64,000 nucleotides of DNA. Origin: Gossypium raimondii. Its lineage: Eukaryota > Streptophyta > Magnoliopsida > Malvales > Malvaceae. Where the stretch lies: assembly GCF_025698545.1 (NCBI RefSeq), contig NC_068577.1:1116001-1180000 (forward strand), read 5' to 3'. Below, in pieces: positions 35,903 through 44,909 of the stretch. Below the pieces are notes generated by a model, which was not told the origin of the DNA, did not search any database, and saw nothing but the letters and a program-made list of their open reading frames with translations. Numbering within the stretch: the stretch's first letter is position 1; each line of letters begins with the position of its first letter. The position numbers were made by a program, and so were the translations under genes.

Positions 35903-36228
35903 CCCTAATCAATTCTGACTTATACAAGAGATTCAAGGAGTGTGTGCATATATTGTGAGGAGAGATTTTAATAAATCAAAGATTTGCGGCAGATTTTAAT
36001 TATTGTCTCCTCGTATATAGCTGAAAAGTGGCTTTAATCATATTGATGAAGGATACGGAAACTATTCTTGAAGTAGGATTAATACTAATTAAAATTAATT
36101 TTCTTTAATACAAAATCTCATGTAATTCGAAGAAATTACTTTAGGCGGCATAAACCCTCAATAAAACAACACTTGATTACTTATTTTCTCTGCACAAACT
36201 TATCTGTTCAACACTATTTCTCTCTAGT

Positions 36229-36696
36229 ATGGCGATGTTTTTCCAAGGAGATGAAGTTGAAGTATGTAGCAAGGAAGAAGGATTCTTGGGTTCTTACTAC
36301 CAAGCTAAAATCTTATCCCCGTTGAACAACCATACTCTTTATAGAGTGCAGTACAAGAACCTGGTTGAAAAAGAAGATCAGACTCGGCCTCTGGTTGAGA
36401 TAGTTTCAGCCATTGTAGAAATAAGATTCGAAGAATTGAAGATGTCGAAGTTAAAGAGTAAAGAGAAAGTTGATGATGGTGACCGTTCGTGGTTGGAGTT
36501 GTTGAATGGTGTCGAAACATCTACTTCTAGTGAAAACGAAAAGCTACACAAATTAACTCAGATGGTATTGTCCAAGTTTGTAGCTCGTCTAGTCACGAAG
36601 ATGGAGAACAAGATGATGATTGAGAAAGAGGGTCTCAAATCCTGTCATGAAGCTGGAGTTGAAGAAGGAAAACGGGATTACTTGATCGGCAAGTAG
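36229..36696 (+). CDS. Chimeric ORF: Agenet half-domain fused in frame to the start of a B3/DUF313 gene (copy 4)
   Basis: 155 codons. Residues 1 to about 63 match the Agenet copies (MAMFFQGDEVEVCSKEEGF to VEIVSA); at about 36412 the sequence switches to the region just upstream of, and then into, the B3-type gene seen intact at 38289 (MSKLKSKEKVDDGD...KFVARLVTKMENKMM...KRDYLIGK), ending at a TAG where the paralogue continues. The switch keeps the frame. Promoter block present, but its TATA is degraded to 'tcaataaaa'. Possibly a transcribed fusion; equally a by-product of rearrangement. Confidence 0.7.
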   Translation: MAMFFQGDEVEVCSKEEGFLGSYYQAKILSPLNNHTLYRVQYKNLVEKEDQTRPLVEIVSAIVEIRFEELKMSKLKSKEKVDDGDRSWLELLNGVETSTSSENEKLHKLTQMVLSKFVARLVTKMENKMMIEKEGLKSCHEAGVEEGKRDYLIGK

Positions 36697-37260
36697 AAGA
36701 AACAAAAGACGAGGGGCAACAGAAAGAAGAAGCAGAAGATTAATGATCAGAGAAAGAGACAAAATCCGGAAAAGGTGATGGAAATGGGTTTGGAACCACC
36801 TCCGGATATGCGACAAGTATTCAAGGATTGCATTCAAGACTTTGGTGGGATATGCCACAAGTATTAAGGATTGCATTCAAGACTTTGGTGGGAGTGAAAT
36901 AAAGCTGGTTATTCAAAAGTTTCTTCAAGTTAATGATTTAAGGTCTCAATAAAATCGTTTGTCAATTTCATTGGAACAAATTAGGAGTCCATTCCTAAAT
37001 GAAGATGAAGAGAGAATGCTTAATGCCAAAAGACAAATAGCACTGACTCTTGTAGAACCAGGTCTAGTGGAGTATCAGATCGATCCTGTCATATATTATA
37101 AATGGAGATTACAGTAAAGTGTTTGAAGAATAACATGGATAGTCTGAAGCCAAACGCTGTGGTTGAGATTTGATCGTTTTGTGTCCAACCAAATTCGCAG
37201 CTCAATTTTTCCTTCATCAAAGTTATAGACGAAAAAAAATAGTTACATCATTGATTAAGG
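36442..37260 (+). pseudogene. B3/DUF313 gene copy, degenerate
   Basis: Collinear with the intact gene at 38289-39083 (blocks MSKLKSKEKVDD, EMGLEPPPDM, SLKPNAVV, FCVQPNSQL) but with several stops and shifts. A ~44-bp direct duplication lies at about 36806-36892 ('caagtatt..aaggattgcat' and 'caagactttggtggg' twice), which breaks the domain. Non-functional beyond the chimeric 5' ORF. Confidence 0.85.
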
Positions 37261-38182
37261 ATACACCAAACTTGCCAGGTGCTTCTGTTTTTAAATTATG
37301 ACAGCGTCACGACCGGCTTACAAGAGAGAGGCCCATGGAAAGCTCCCTCTGCTGCTCTCTTTGTTGTTTTACATAAATGGTAAAATTATAATTTTAGGAC
37401 CCTCTCTCATATTTTATTTATTTATGTAGTTTAATTTAACTTAAATTCTACAGTTAGTTCAATATTAAACACTATTAACAATTTTTTTCTTCGAAACCGA
37501 CAAAAAAAAATCTGTCAAATTTTGTCCCTTTACATTTAACTATTAACTATTAATTTTTTTGGTAATATACGTTTATCTGTTAATATATTTTGTAAAAAAA
37601 AAAAGTCCACAAGTATATTCGTTAACATTAATTAATTTTTAAAATTAATAAATTTAAAAATGTGTCTTTTTTATTTTAAAATTTAAAAATATATTTAATT
37701 GTTGGCGCATTATCCACATGGCAATTCACATGTATACCACGTTAGTAAAATTAATTACTAGTTTTAACATAATAATAGACGACACAATTTTTATAGCAAA
37801 ATCCAATTCATAAATATATGCGAAGTTTAAAATTTTAAAGTTAACTCATAAAAGATAAATTAAAATTAGAGGCCTTAATTTTTTTTCAATTAATGAATTA
37901 ATTTATAAAAAGCACAGAATAATAAAGAAATTATATATAAATCAAACTTTTAATATTAAATATTATTATTACAAATCAAATTCAACAATATAAAGGTTTT
38001 CACACTAAGTTACGTAAATATATATATATATATATATATTATTTAAAGAAGTTTCTTATGCAATAAAATCTTAATAAATGGATATTAATCCTTTTGAGAA
38101 CAAAACTAAATAGTTTCAATAAAATAAAAAGTTTTTACACTTCAATACGATATATGAATCAAAGTTAGACATGGATTAGAAC

Positions 38183-38213
<31 letters not shown>

Positions 38214-38288
38214 GGTACTAGTTTATTCATACTAAAATTTTTCATTAATAAATTTGTCATTATTGAAATAAGTTTCGAAGAATCGAAG
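37261..38288. other. AT-rich spacer with TA microsatellites
   Basis: No gene. Contains TA runs near 38019-38038 and 38188-38213, the second just 75 bp before the intact B3 gene and perhaps serving as its AT-rich core promoter. Confidence 0.5.
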
Positions 38289-39083
38289 ATGTCAAAGTTA
38301 GCGAGTAAAGAGAAAATTGATGATTGTAATCGTTCATGGCTAGAGTTGTTGAATGATGTTGAAGCATCTACTTCTAGTGAAAGCGAGAAACTACACAAAT
38401 TAACTCAGATGGTATTGCCCAAGTTTGTAGCTCGTCTAGTCGCGGAAAAGGAGGAGAAGATGATGATTGAGAAAGAGGGTCTCAAATCCTGTCATGAAGC
38501 TAGAGTTGAAGGAAAACAAGATTACTTGACCGGCAAGCAAAAGAAACAAAAGACAAGGGGCAACAAAAAGAAGCAGCAGAAGATTAATAATCAGAGAAAG
38601 GGACAAGATTGGAAAAAGTTGATGGAAATGGGTCTGGAACCACCTCCGGATATGCCACAAGTATTCCAGGATTGCATTAGAGACTTGGGTGGGAGTGAAA
38701 TAAAGCTGGTTATTCAAAAGTTTCTTCAAGTTAGTGATTTGAGGTCTCAACAAAATCGTTTGTCAATGTCTTTGAAACAAACTAGGAGTCTATTCCTAAA
38801 TGAAGATGAAGATAGAATGCTTAATGCCAAAAGACAAATGGCAGTAACTCTTGTAGAACCATGTCTTAGTGTATCTACGGTGAATTTGGCCAAGTGGAGC
38901 ATCGGATCGAGCATGTCATATATTATAAATGGAGATTACAGTAAGGTGTTGAAGAACAATAGGGATAGTCTGAAGCCAAACGCGGTGGTTCAAATTTGGT
39001 CGTTTCGTATCCAACCAAATTCGCAACTCGGTTTTGCCTTAATCAAAGTTACAGACGGAGAAGATGGTCACGTTATTAATTAA
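38289..39083 (+). CDS. B3 domain (DUF313 type) putative DNA-binding protein, intact
   Basis: 264-aa single-exon protein. The N-terminal ~90 residues are charged and Lys/Glu-rich, followed by a basic stretch (about 78-105, KKQKTRGNKKKQQKINNQRK) that could be a nuclear signal. The DUF313-type B3 domain covers about 118-255: EMGLEPPPDMPQVFQDCI, KLVIQKFLQVSDLRSQQNRLS, FLNEDEDRML, VTLVEPCLSV, SLKPNAVVQIWSFR and FALIKV. The group corresponds to the putative 'B3 domain-containing protein' family of Arabidopsis REM/DUF313 members, mostly of unknown role and lineage-expanded. The frame is complete; a paralogue 1.8 kb upstream is dead. Confidence 0.85.
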   Translation: MSKLASKEKIDDCNRSWLELLNDVEASTSSESEKLHKLTQMVLPKFVARLVAEKEEKMMIEKEGLKSCHEARVEGKQDYLTGKQKKQKTRGNKKKQQKINNQRKGQDWKKLMEMGLEPPPDMPQVFQDCIRDLGGSEIKLVIQKFLQVSDLRSQQNRLSMSLKQTRSLFLNEDEDRMLNAKRQMAVTLVEPCLSVSTVNLAKWSIGSSMSYIINGDYSKVLKNNRDSLKPNAVVQIWSFRIQPNSQLGFALIKVTDGEDGHVIN

Positions 39084-39434
39084 GGATACACCCAACTTGC
39101 TGGGTGCTTCTATTTTTTTATTATGACGGCACCACGGTGGCACTTACGAGAGAGAGGCATGTGGAAAGCTACGTTTGATACCTAGCTATGATTTTAATCC
39201 CTCTCTCATATTTTATTTAGTGTTGAATATTAAACACAATTAACCATTTTTTTTCTTAGTAAACCAACAAAAATAAAATCTGTCAAAAACCAACAGAAAT
39301 AGGATTTCAACGTTATATTATTTTAATTTTAATTAAGGAAAAAAGCTGATATTTTAATACTAATTAAAATTAATTTTGTTTAATTCAAAATCTCATGTAA
39401 TTGGAAGAAATAACTTGAGGCGGCATAATCCGTC

Positions 39435-39441
39435 TATAAAA
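39435..39441 (+). promoter_or_regulatory. TATA box of intact Agenet copy 5
   Basis: TATAAAA in 'ccgtctataaaacaacactc', 71 bp before the ATG, with the same CT-rich leader as copy 3. Confidence 0.65.
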
Positions 39442-39505
39442 CAACACTCGATTACTTGTTTTTTCTGCACAAACTTCTCCATTCAACACTATTTCTCTCT
39501 CTCGT

Positions 39506-39940
39506 ATGGCGATGTTTTTCAAAGGAGATAAAGTCGAAGTATGCAGCAAGGAAGAAGGGTTCTTGGGTTCTTACTACCAAGCTAAAATCTTATCCCCCTT
39601 GAACAACAATACTCTTTATAGAGTGCAGTACAAGAACCTGGTTGAAGAAGAAGATCAGACTCGGCCTCTGGTTGAGATAGTTTCAGCCGACGAGGTCCGA
39701 CCAGTGCCACCTCCAGTAACCTTCACAAAAGCTACTCAGGTTTTTCATTATCTGGACTCGGTGGATGCTTTCGACAACGATGGTTGGTGGGTGGGGAAGA
39801 TCACTGGGAGACAGGGATCTAAATATTGGGTTTATTTTGAAACTACCAGAGACGAGATTGCTTACCCCGTTTCTCGATTGAGACATCATCTTGAATGGCG
39901 CGATGGCCACTGGATTCTTGCCAACAACACCTTCTTCTGA
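39506..39940 (+). CDS. Two-domain Agenet (Tudor-like) protein, copy 5, intact
   Basis: 144 aa, same two-domain architecture as the protein at 34205-34639 with one amino-acid difference seen (LSPLNNN). Upstream block and the first ~100 bp of 3' sequence ('atcgctgtttcttcatggatt') are shared with that copy, so the duplicated segment includes promoter and terminator. Unlike copies 1-3 there is no defensin-like sequence downstream; instead the 3' flank (40105-40300) is homologous to 28381-28870. Confidence 0.85.
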   Translation: MAMFFKGDKVEVCSKEEGFLGSYYQAKILSPLNNNTLYRVQYKNLVEEEDQTRPLVEIVSADEVRPVPPPVTFTKATQVFHYLDSVDAFDNDGWWVGKITGRQGSKYWVYFETTRDEIAYPVSRLRHHLEWRDGHWILANNTFF

Positions 39941-40133
39941 TATCCATCGCTGTTTCTTCATGGATTCTTTTTTTCTTTTAGTGTCTATTTGATGTAAGGA
40001 CCTGTTCTCAATTAACTCTTGCTTCGGTACCAAGCAATCAATAACTTAATTATTGTATTTAATTAGTTGATTCTTTGCATTCTTAGATTAAAAAAATTTC
40101 ATAGTTTAATTTTTGACGTTTGTGATTTTGTAT

Positions 40134-40136
40134 TTA
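40134..40136. other. Empty MITE target site (TTA)
   Basis: Paralogous flanks 'gattttgtattta' and 'atgagttacgaaaaacatta' match those around the MITE at 28411-28526 but are joined directly here with a single TTA. Confidence 0.8.
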
Positions 40137-40299
40137 ATGAGTTACGAAAAACATTATTATTATTTTTTTATTTTGGATAGTTGAACAATATGATATTATT
40201 ATATTAGATGATATGCCATCTTACTATATATATTTAACGTTCGAGTTTATCCGTATTTAGATCTGAATTGGTATATTCTAATTTATTTAAGTTAATGTA

Positions 40300-43101
40300 G
40301 GGAAAATTCAATGGATGGGAGCCCTACCCCTATATCTTTGTAACTTGATATATTAAGGACGCATTATTCTTGATCATGAGTTGAATCATCTGTTCAGGTC
40401 TGAAGGATCACTTAAAAAATTAAAGGGTTTGAATAAAATTATAAACCCTAAAAATGGACTACAAAAAAAATAAAGCTCGTTTTTAAATAGGTTGGGCCTT
40501 AGGTAAGATATGTTAGGCTCAAATCCGACCCAAATTTGTCTAAATTTTTTTATTGTTGTTTTGTTGTTCATTGCTGCTATTTTGCTGTTATGTTGCTACT
40601 ATTTTGTTGTTATTGTTTGGATATTGTATAACTCTTATTTTATTATTAATTTTACTACTATTTTAGAGGCACATTTGCTTACTAAGTTGCAATTATCTTA
40701 GTGTTATTTAAGTATAAAGATTTTTTTATAATGTACTTTTTATTTGTTGAGAAATATTTATTTTAATATTTTTAGCGTATTTGATGTATTATATTTTTAA
40801 AATTTATTTTTTATATAAAAAATAATATAAAAAAATTATAATATGGGCGGGTCGAGCGGGGCTCGAGTTTAGTACTTTCTTATCTAGGCCGAGCTTACAC
40901 AAAATTTTAGATCTATTTTTTAGCTAGGCCTGAGACTAGAGTGGTCTAGTCTCAAAATTTTAAATTGTTCTTATTAATCAATGTACAACTAAGACTTCAA
41001 GGGAAAAGTTTCAGTAGAAAGAGTGGTCTAGATTGCGTTAGAAGTGAGGCTGCAACTTGGTGAATGAATTGACTTAAATCATGTATTGTACAAATCAATT
41101 TATAGCGGATTACTTTCTAAGTAAACTTCTGCAAATGTAAAATAAAATAAAATTGAACTACGCAACTAAACTTTTGTATTCATCTCTTATTGTACAATTT
41201 TTCGTAAATTAGTCCAGTTGTAACTGAACATGCATCTAAAAGGCAAAATCAACGAATTCTCATTTTATATATATATATCCAAAGATATATATTTTGAATA
41301 TTCAGATTCAAGCCATTTTACTAAAATTATGTTAAATTTGAAGTTAATGATGATTAATTGATATGGAATGTAGTTGAACTTAACTTTTTTTACGTTATAA
41401 TATCATTATAATATTTAATTTTATCGTCATTATTATTTTTATATTAATCACACAAAAATACACCGCCCAAAAAACAACCCTAAAAATGATGAACATGGTC
41501 AACGGGAGAGGATTTATGATGTAAGGGGTGAGGTGGAGGAGTTATCTGATAATTAGACACGAAAAAGATGGCTTCAGTGATGGTGTTTGATGTTACACAT
41601 ATTTGCACCTCTAATTCTATCCTATCAAATCATAACCTAACCTATCCTATCACTTCCAATCACATCATCTTTCTTGCTTTCAACTCCCCTTCTCTTCATG
41701 TTTCAATATATATATATATATATGCATGATATCTATACTAATAATAAATATTTAACTGCAAGAAATTCCTTTTTCCCCATTGATTAATTCTGTTCTTCCC
41801 AACTAGTTTTAGGAACCAAAATTTGAGTATGTCGTGTTTAATGGATGGAAAACATGATAAAAGTGAAATGAGTTTATCTTGAAGAAGTCAAAAGTGAAAT
41901 GTGTTAGTGTCACATTTTGCATGGAACTTTTTTATTAGATTAACATATCTATATGCTTAATCTTTTATGTATGAAGATATGACCAACTAATCCAAGTCAT
42001 GTGTTTATTAGATTGACCCAATCCCAAAGAAGCAACTAGAAAGCATCATATTCCATCTCATCTAAAGGAAAAAAAATATTTATTTTTTTGACCCTCGATA
42101 CAATTTTTTGACTTCACCTTTACTCTTAAAGACGGTAATATTGTAAGGAATAATCGTGAATTTTGAAAGAATAAGTCTCTATAAATAATTAAAAAAACGA
42201 GTATTGAAGATGTTTGGTTAGTTAAATATGATGATTTAGAAAGAAGCATTTGATGAGGGTAGCATAATAGCATGTCCTCTTTTGGACATAGTTAGGATGT
42301 CAAGAGGAACCTATGTAGGTTTTTTTTTTCTCCTTTATCCAACGACCAAAGTTTGTTAGCTTTCACGATTCTTCATTTGGCAATTCCTATTCATATATGG
42401 GAACTCCACACTTTAGGACAAGTATCCTTTATGCCATTATTTGACAAGACAAAAATTAATTAATTAAAATTAAAATATAACACAAAGTAATTGTAGTATA
42501 AATATAAAATATTCTAAATAAGATTAAAAATAGAAAATACATGACAAATTAATATTCGGGATCGCAATGAATAGTGTATAGCAATTAATCAAGGAACGTA
42601 TGTGAATTTAGATAATAAATATTCAGATTTATTTAAGTTTTGTATGTAAAAATTGGGATAATTTAATTAATTCTAATAATATTATTCAAATTTAAAATAA
42701 ATTTATGAATTTAAATTTGACAAAAATCCTAACTATTCAATCAATAGTTAAAGATATACTTTTTACCCATTTTCAGCTACTTCCATCTAACCTTCCCCTA
42801 TCTATATATCAACCTATCCTAAGCCTAATGAAACTTCTATCAAACTTTCCCTTTTTCACTTTAAAAATTCTTTAAATAGAAAATAATATTCCTCTCAATC
42901 TCACACAGCCTTCAACCGCGTTAAACTCCCGTCAAAACTAAATCCCAGGAGAGTCAAGTCACCGTCAAAACCACCGTGTTCACACCCCCCACCACCACGC
43001 GCTTCCTTTACCCGCTGACCTTCCTCCTTTTATGTCTTATTTGGTTCCGTGTATATATATATATGCCTAACTCCAATACCCTTTGTTCCCATCCTCCAAA
43101 T
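40300..43101. other. Intergenic between the Agenet cluster and ALP1-like gene
   Basis: Contains another copy of the dispersed repeat (about 40430-40975), a TA run near 41708, and AT-rich spacer. From about 42640 the sequence is duplicated at about 53262, forming the promoter region of the ALP1-like genes. No gene recognised. Confidence 0.45.
40430..40975. mobile_element. Dispersed non-coding repeat, third copy
   Basis: 'aggttgggccttaggtaaga', a 'ttgttgttcattgctgctat' middle, and 'cgagtttagtactttc...ttttagatctattttttagc' correspond to the copies at 29930 and 33350. More diverged and with extra sequence in the middle. Confidence 0.5.
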
Positions 43102-44604
43102 ATGGACATTTCTTCTTTCTCATTTCTTAGTCCCGAAGATTTTTGTAGTATTAGTACTAACCCCTGGTTCCAAGACCTTGATAACGGGTTCAACAGAAGG
43201 CGTAAGAAGGAAGATGATTCCAACGGTGGCTTTGGCAATGGGTGTTTCAATGAAGGAGGACTGAAGAAGAGTGGATATGGTGATATACTAGCTTCGTTGT
43301 TGTTATTAGAAGAAGAAGCCAAGCAAGAAGAAGCAGAGTGGATGAGTGAATCCCAACAAGAGAAAGCTTTGTTTGAATCCAATCACAAAAGAAAAGTTCA
43401 AGCAATGAATGAGTTTTACGATCAGCTTCAACAACATTACTCTGAAACTGTGAAACCATCTTGGAAATCTGTTTCTGCTTTGGCTGCCACTGTTGCAACG
43501 ACTTCAGGGAATGACACGACAACGAAGGCGGAGGTGGCAGTGGCGGGGGGTCAACAAAGGAGGTTATGGGTGAAAGATCGATCAAAGGATTGGTGGGATC
43601 GCTGTAACCATCAAGATTTCCCGGAGGAAGAGTTCCGAAAGGCGTTTCGGATGAGTAAATCGACGTTCGGGTTAATATGCAGGGAATTAGAGCCGGTGGT
43701 GATGAAGAAGAATACTATGCTGAGAGATGCAATACCTGTTCGACAACGAGTAGCTGTTTGTATATGGAGGTTGGCAACAGGGGAGCCGCTTAGGCTTGTT
43801 TCAAAACGATTTGGACTTGGGATTTCAACTTGTCATAAGCTGGTATTAGAGGTATGTTCAGCGATAAACAATGTCTTGATGCCCAAGTTTCTTCAATGGC
43901 CCGATGAGAAGAAAATGAAAGAAATTAATGAAGAATTTGAGTTGATATCGGGGGTACCAAATATAGGAGGTTCATTGTATACAACTCATGTACCAATTAT
44001 AGCACCTAAAGTTAATGTAGCAGCTTATTTCAATAGAAAGCATACAGAAAGGAACCAGAAGCCTTCTTATTCAATTACAGTACAAGGAGTGGTTGATCAA
44101 AAAGGGATTTTCACAGATGTTTGTATTGGATGGCCTGGTTCAATGCCTGATGATCAAGTGTTTGAGAAGTCTGCTTTGTTCCAAAGGGGTTTGAAGGATG
44201 TTTGGATTGTTGGGAATTCTGGGAATCCTTTAATGGATTGGGTTTTGGTCCCTTATACACATCAAAATTTGACTTGGGCTCAACATGGTTTCAATGAAAA
44301 AATGGGTGTGGTTCAAAATGTTGCTAAAGAAGCATTTGCTAGATTAAAAGGGAGGTGGTCTTGCTTACAAAGGAGAACTGAGGTGAAGCTTCAAGAGTTG
44401 CCAATGGTGCTTGGAGCTTGCTGTGTTTTGCATAATATTTGTGAGATGAACAACGAAGAGATGGACCCTGAATTACAGTTTGAGCTATTTGATGATGAGA
44501 AGATAGCTGAAAACAACTTGAGGTCTTCTAATGCTGTGCTTGCTAGGGATAATATTGCCCATAATCTGTTACACCACGGTCTTGGTGGAACTAGTCTTCT
44601 GTAG
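43102..44604 (+). CDS. ALP1-like protein (domesticated PIF/Harbinger nuclease), copy A, intact
   Basis: About 500 aa from the ATG of MDISSFSFLSPEDFC; an earlier in-frame ATG at 43063 (MPNSN) is possible, and anything further upstream lacks ATG. It belongs to the plant HARBI1-derived group with ALP1, closest to the Arabidopsis At5g12010/At4g29780 type. Blocks: W-WDRCNHQDFPEEEF, FRMSKSTFGLICREL, VAVCIWRLATGEPLRLV, the nuclease-like core (HVPIIAPKVNVAAYFNRKHT, GWPGSMPDDQV, WVLVPYTHQNLTW, AKEAFARLKGRW) and a C-terminal NLLHHGL. The first catalytic Asp of the DDE triad, normally in a G-ALDGTH context, is Tyr (GSLYTTH), so transposase activity should be lost. ALP1 itself antagonises Polycomb by associating with PRC2; such a role here is inference. 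Convergent with the BADC gene, 305 bp apart. Confidence 0.87.
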   Translation: MDISSFSFLSPEDFCSISTNPWFQDLDNGFNRRRKKEDDSNGGFGNGCFNEGGLKKSGYGDILASLLLLEEEAKQEEAEWMSESQQEKALFESNHKRKVQAMNEFYDQLQQHYSETVKPSWKSVSALAATVATTSGNDTTTKAEVAVAGGQQRRLWVKDRSKDWWDRCNHQDFPEEEFRKAFRMSKSTFGLICRELEPVVMKKNTMLRDAIPVRQRVAVCIWRLATGEPLRLVSKRFGLGISTCHKLVLEVCSAINNVLMPKFLQWPDEKKMKEINEEFELISGVPNIGGSLYTTHVPIIAPKVNVAAYFNRKHTERNQKPSYSITVQGVVDQKGIFTDVCIGWPGSMPDDQVFEKSALFQRGLKDVWIVGNSGNPLMDWVLVPYTHQNLTWAQHGFNEKMGVVQNVAKEAFARLKGRWSCLQRRTEVKLQELPMVLGACCVLHNICEMNNEEMDPELQFELFDDEKIAENNLRSSNAVLARDNIAHNLLHHGLGGTSLL

Positions 44605-44909
44605 TATTTCAATAACATGTCATAGTCCATTATGTAAAACTCAAAGCAACAAAAGTCTAAAAGCTTATTACACAAAAGAATTTAGGTTATACAATTGATA
44701 AACCTCTCTTCAATCTATAGTATGCTTAAATAATTGTTCTATGGTAATCCTGGGAATTCGATAGACTAATAACATAGTACAGATCACCGACTACACGTGC
44801 TCGGGGCACTCCATAAGTAAAACCACAAAATGATGTGAGAAAACAAAATGCATACCCAAGGACTTTGTCACATTATCTCTGCAAAAGTATCATAGGTAGG
44901 AGAAAGAGA

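Noticed and set aside
43008-43585. Minus-strand ORFs of 124 and 112 aa over the ALP1-like gene (and their duplicates at 53639-54207)
   Set aside because: Antisense shadows of a conserved plus-strand coding region; Ser/Pro/Leu-rich composition follows from the sense codons.
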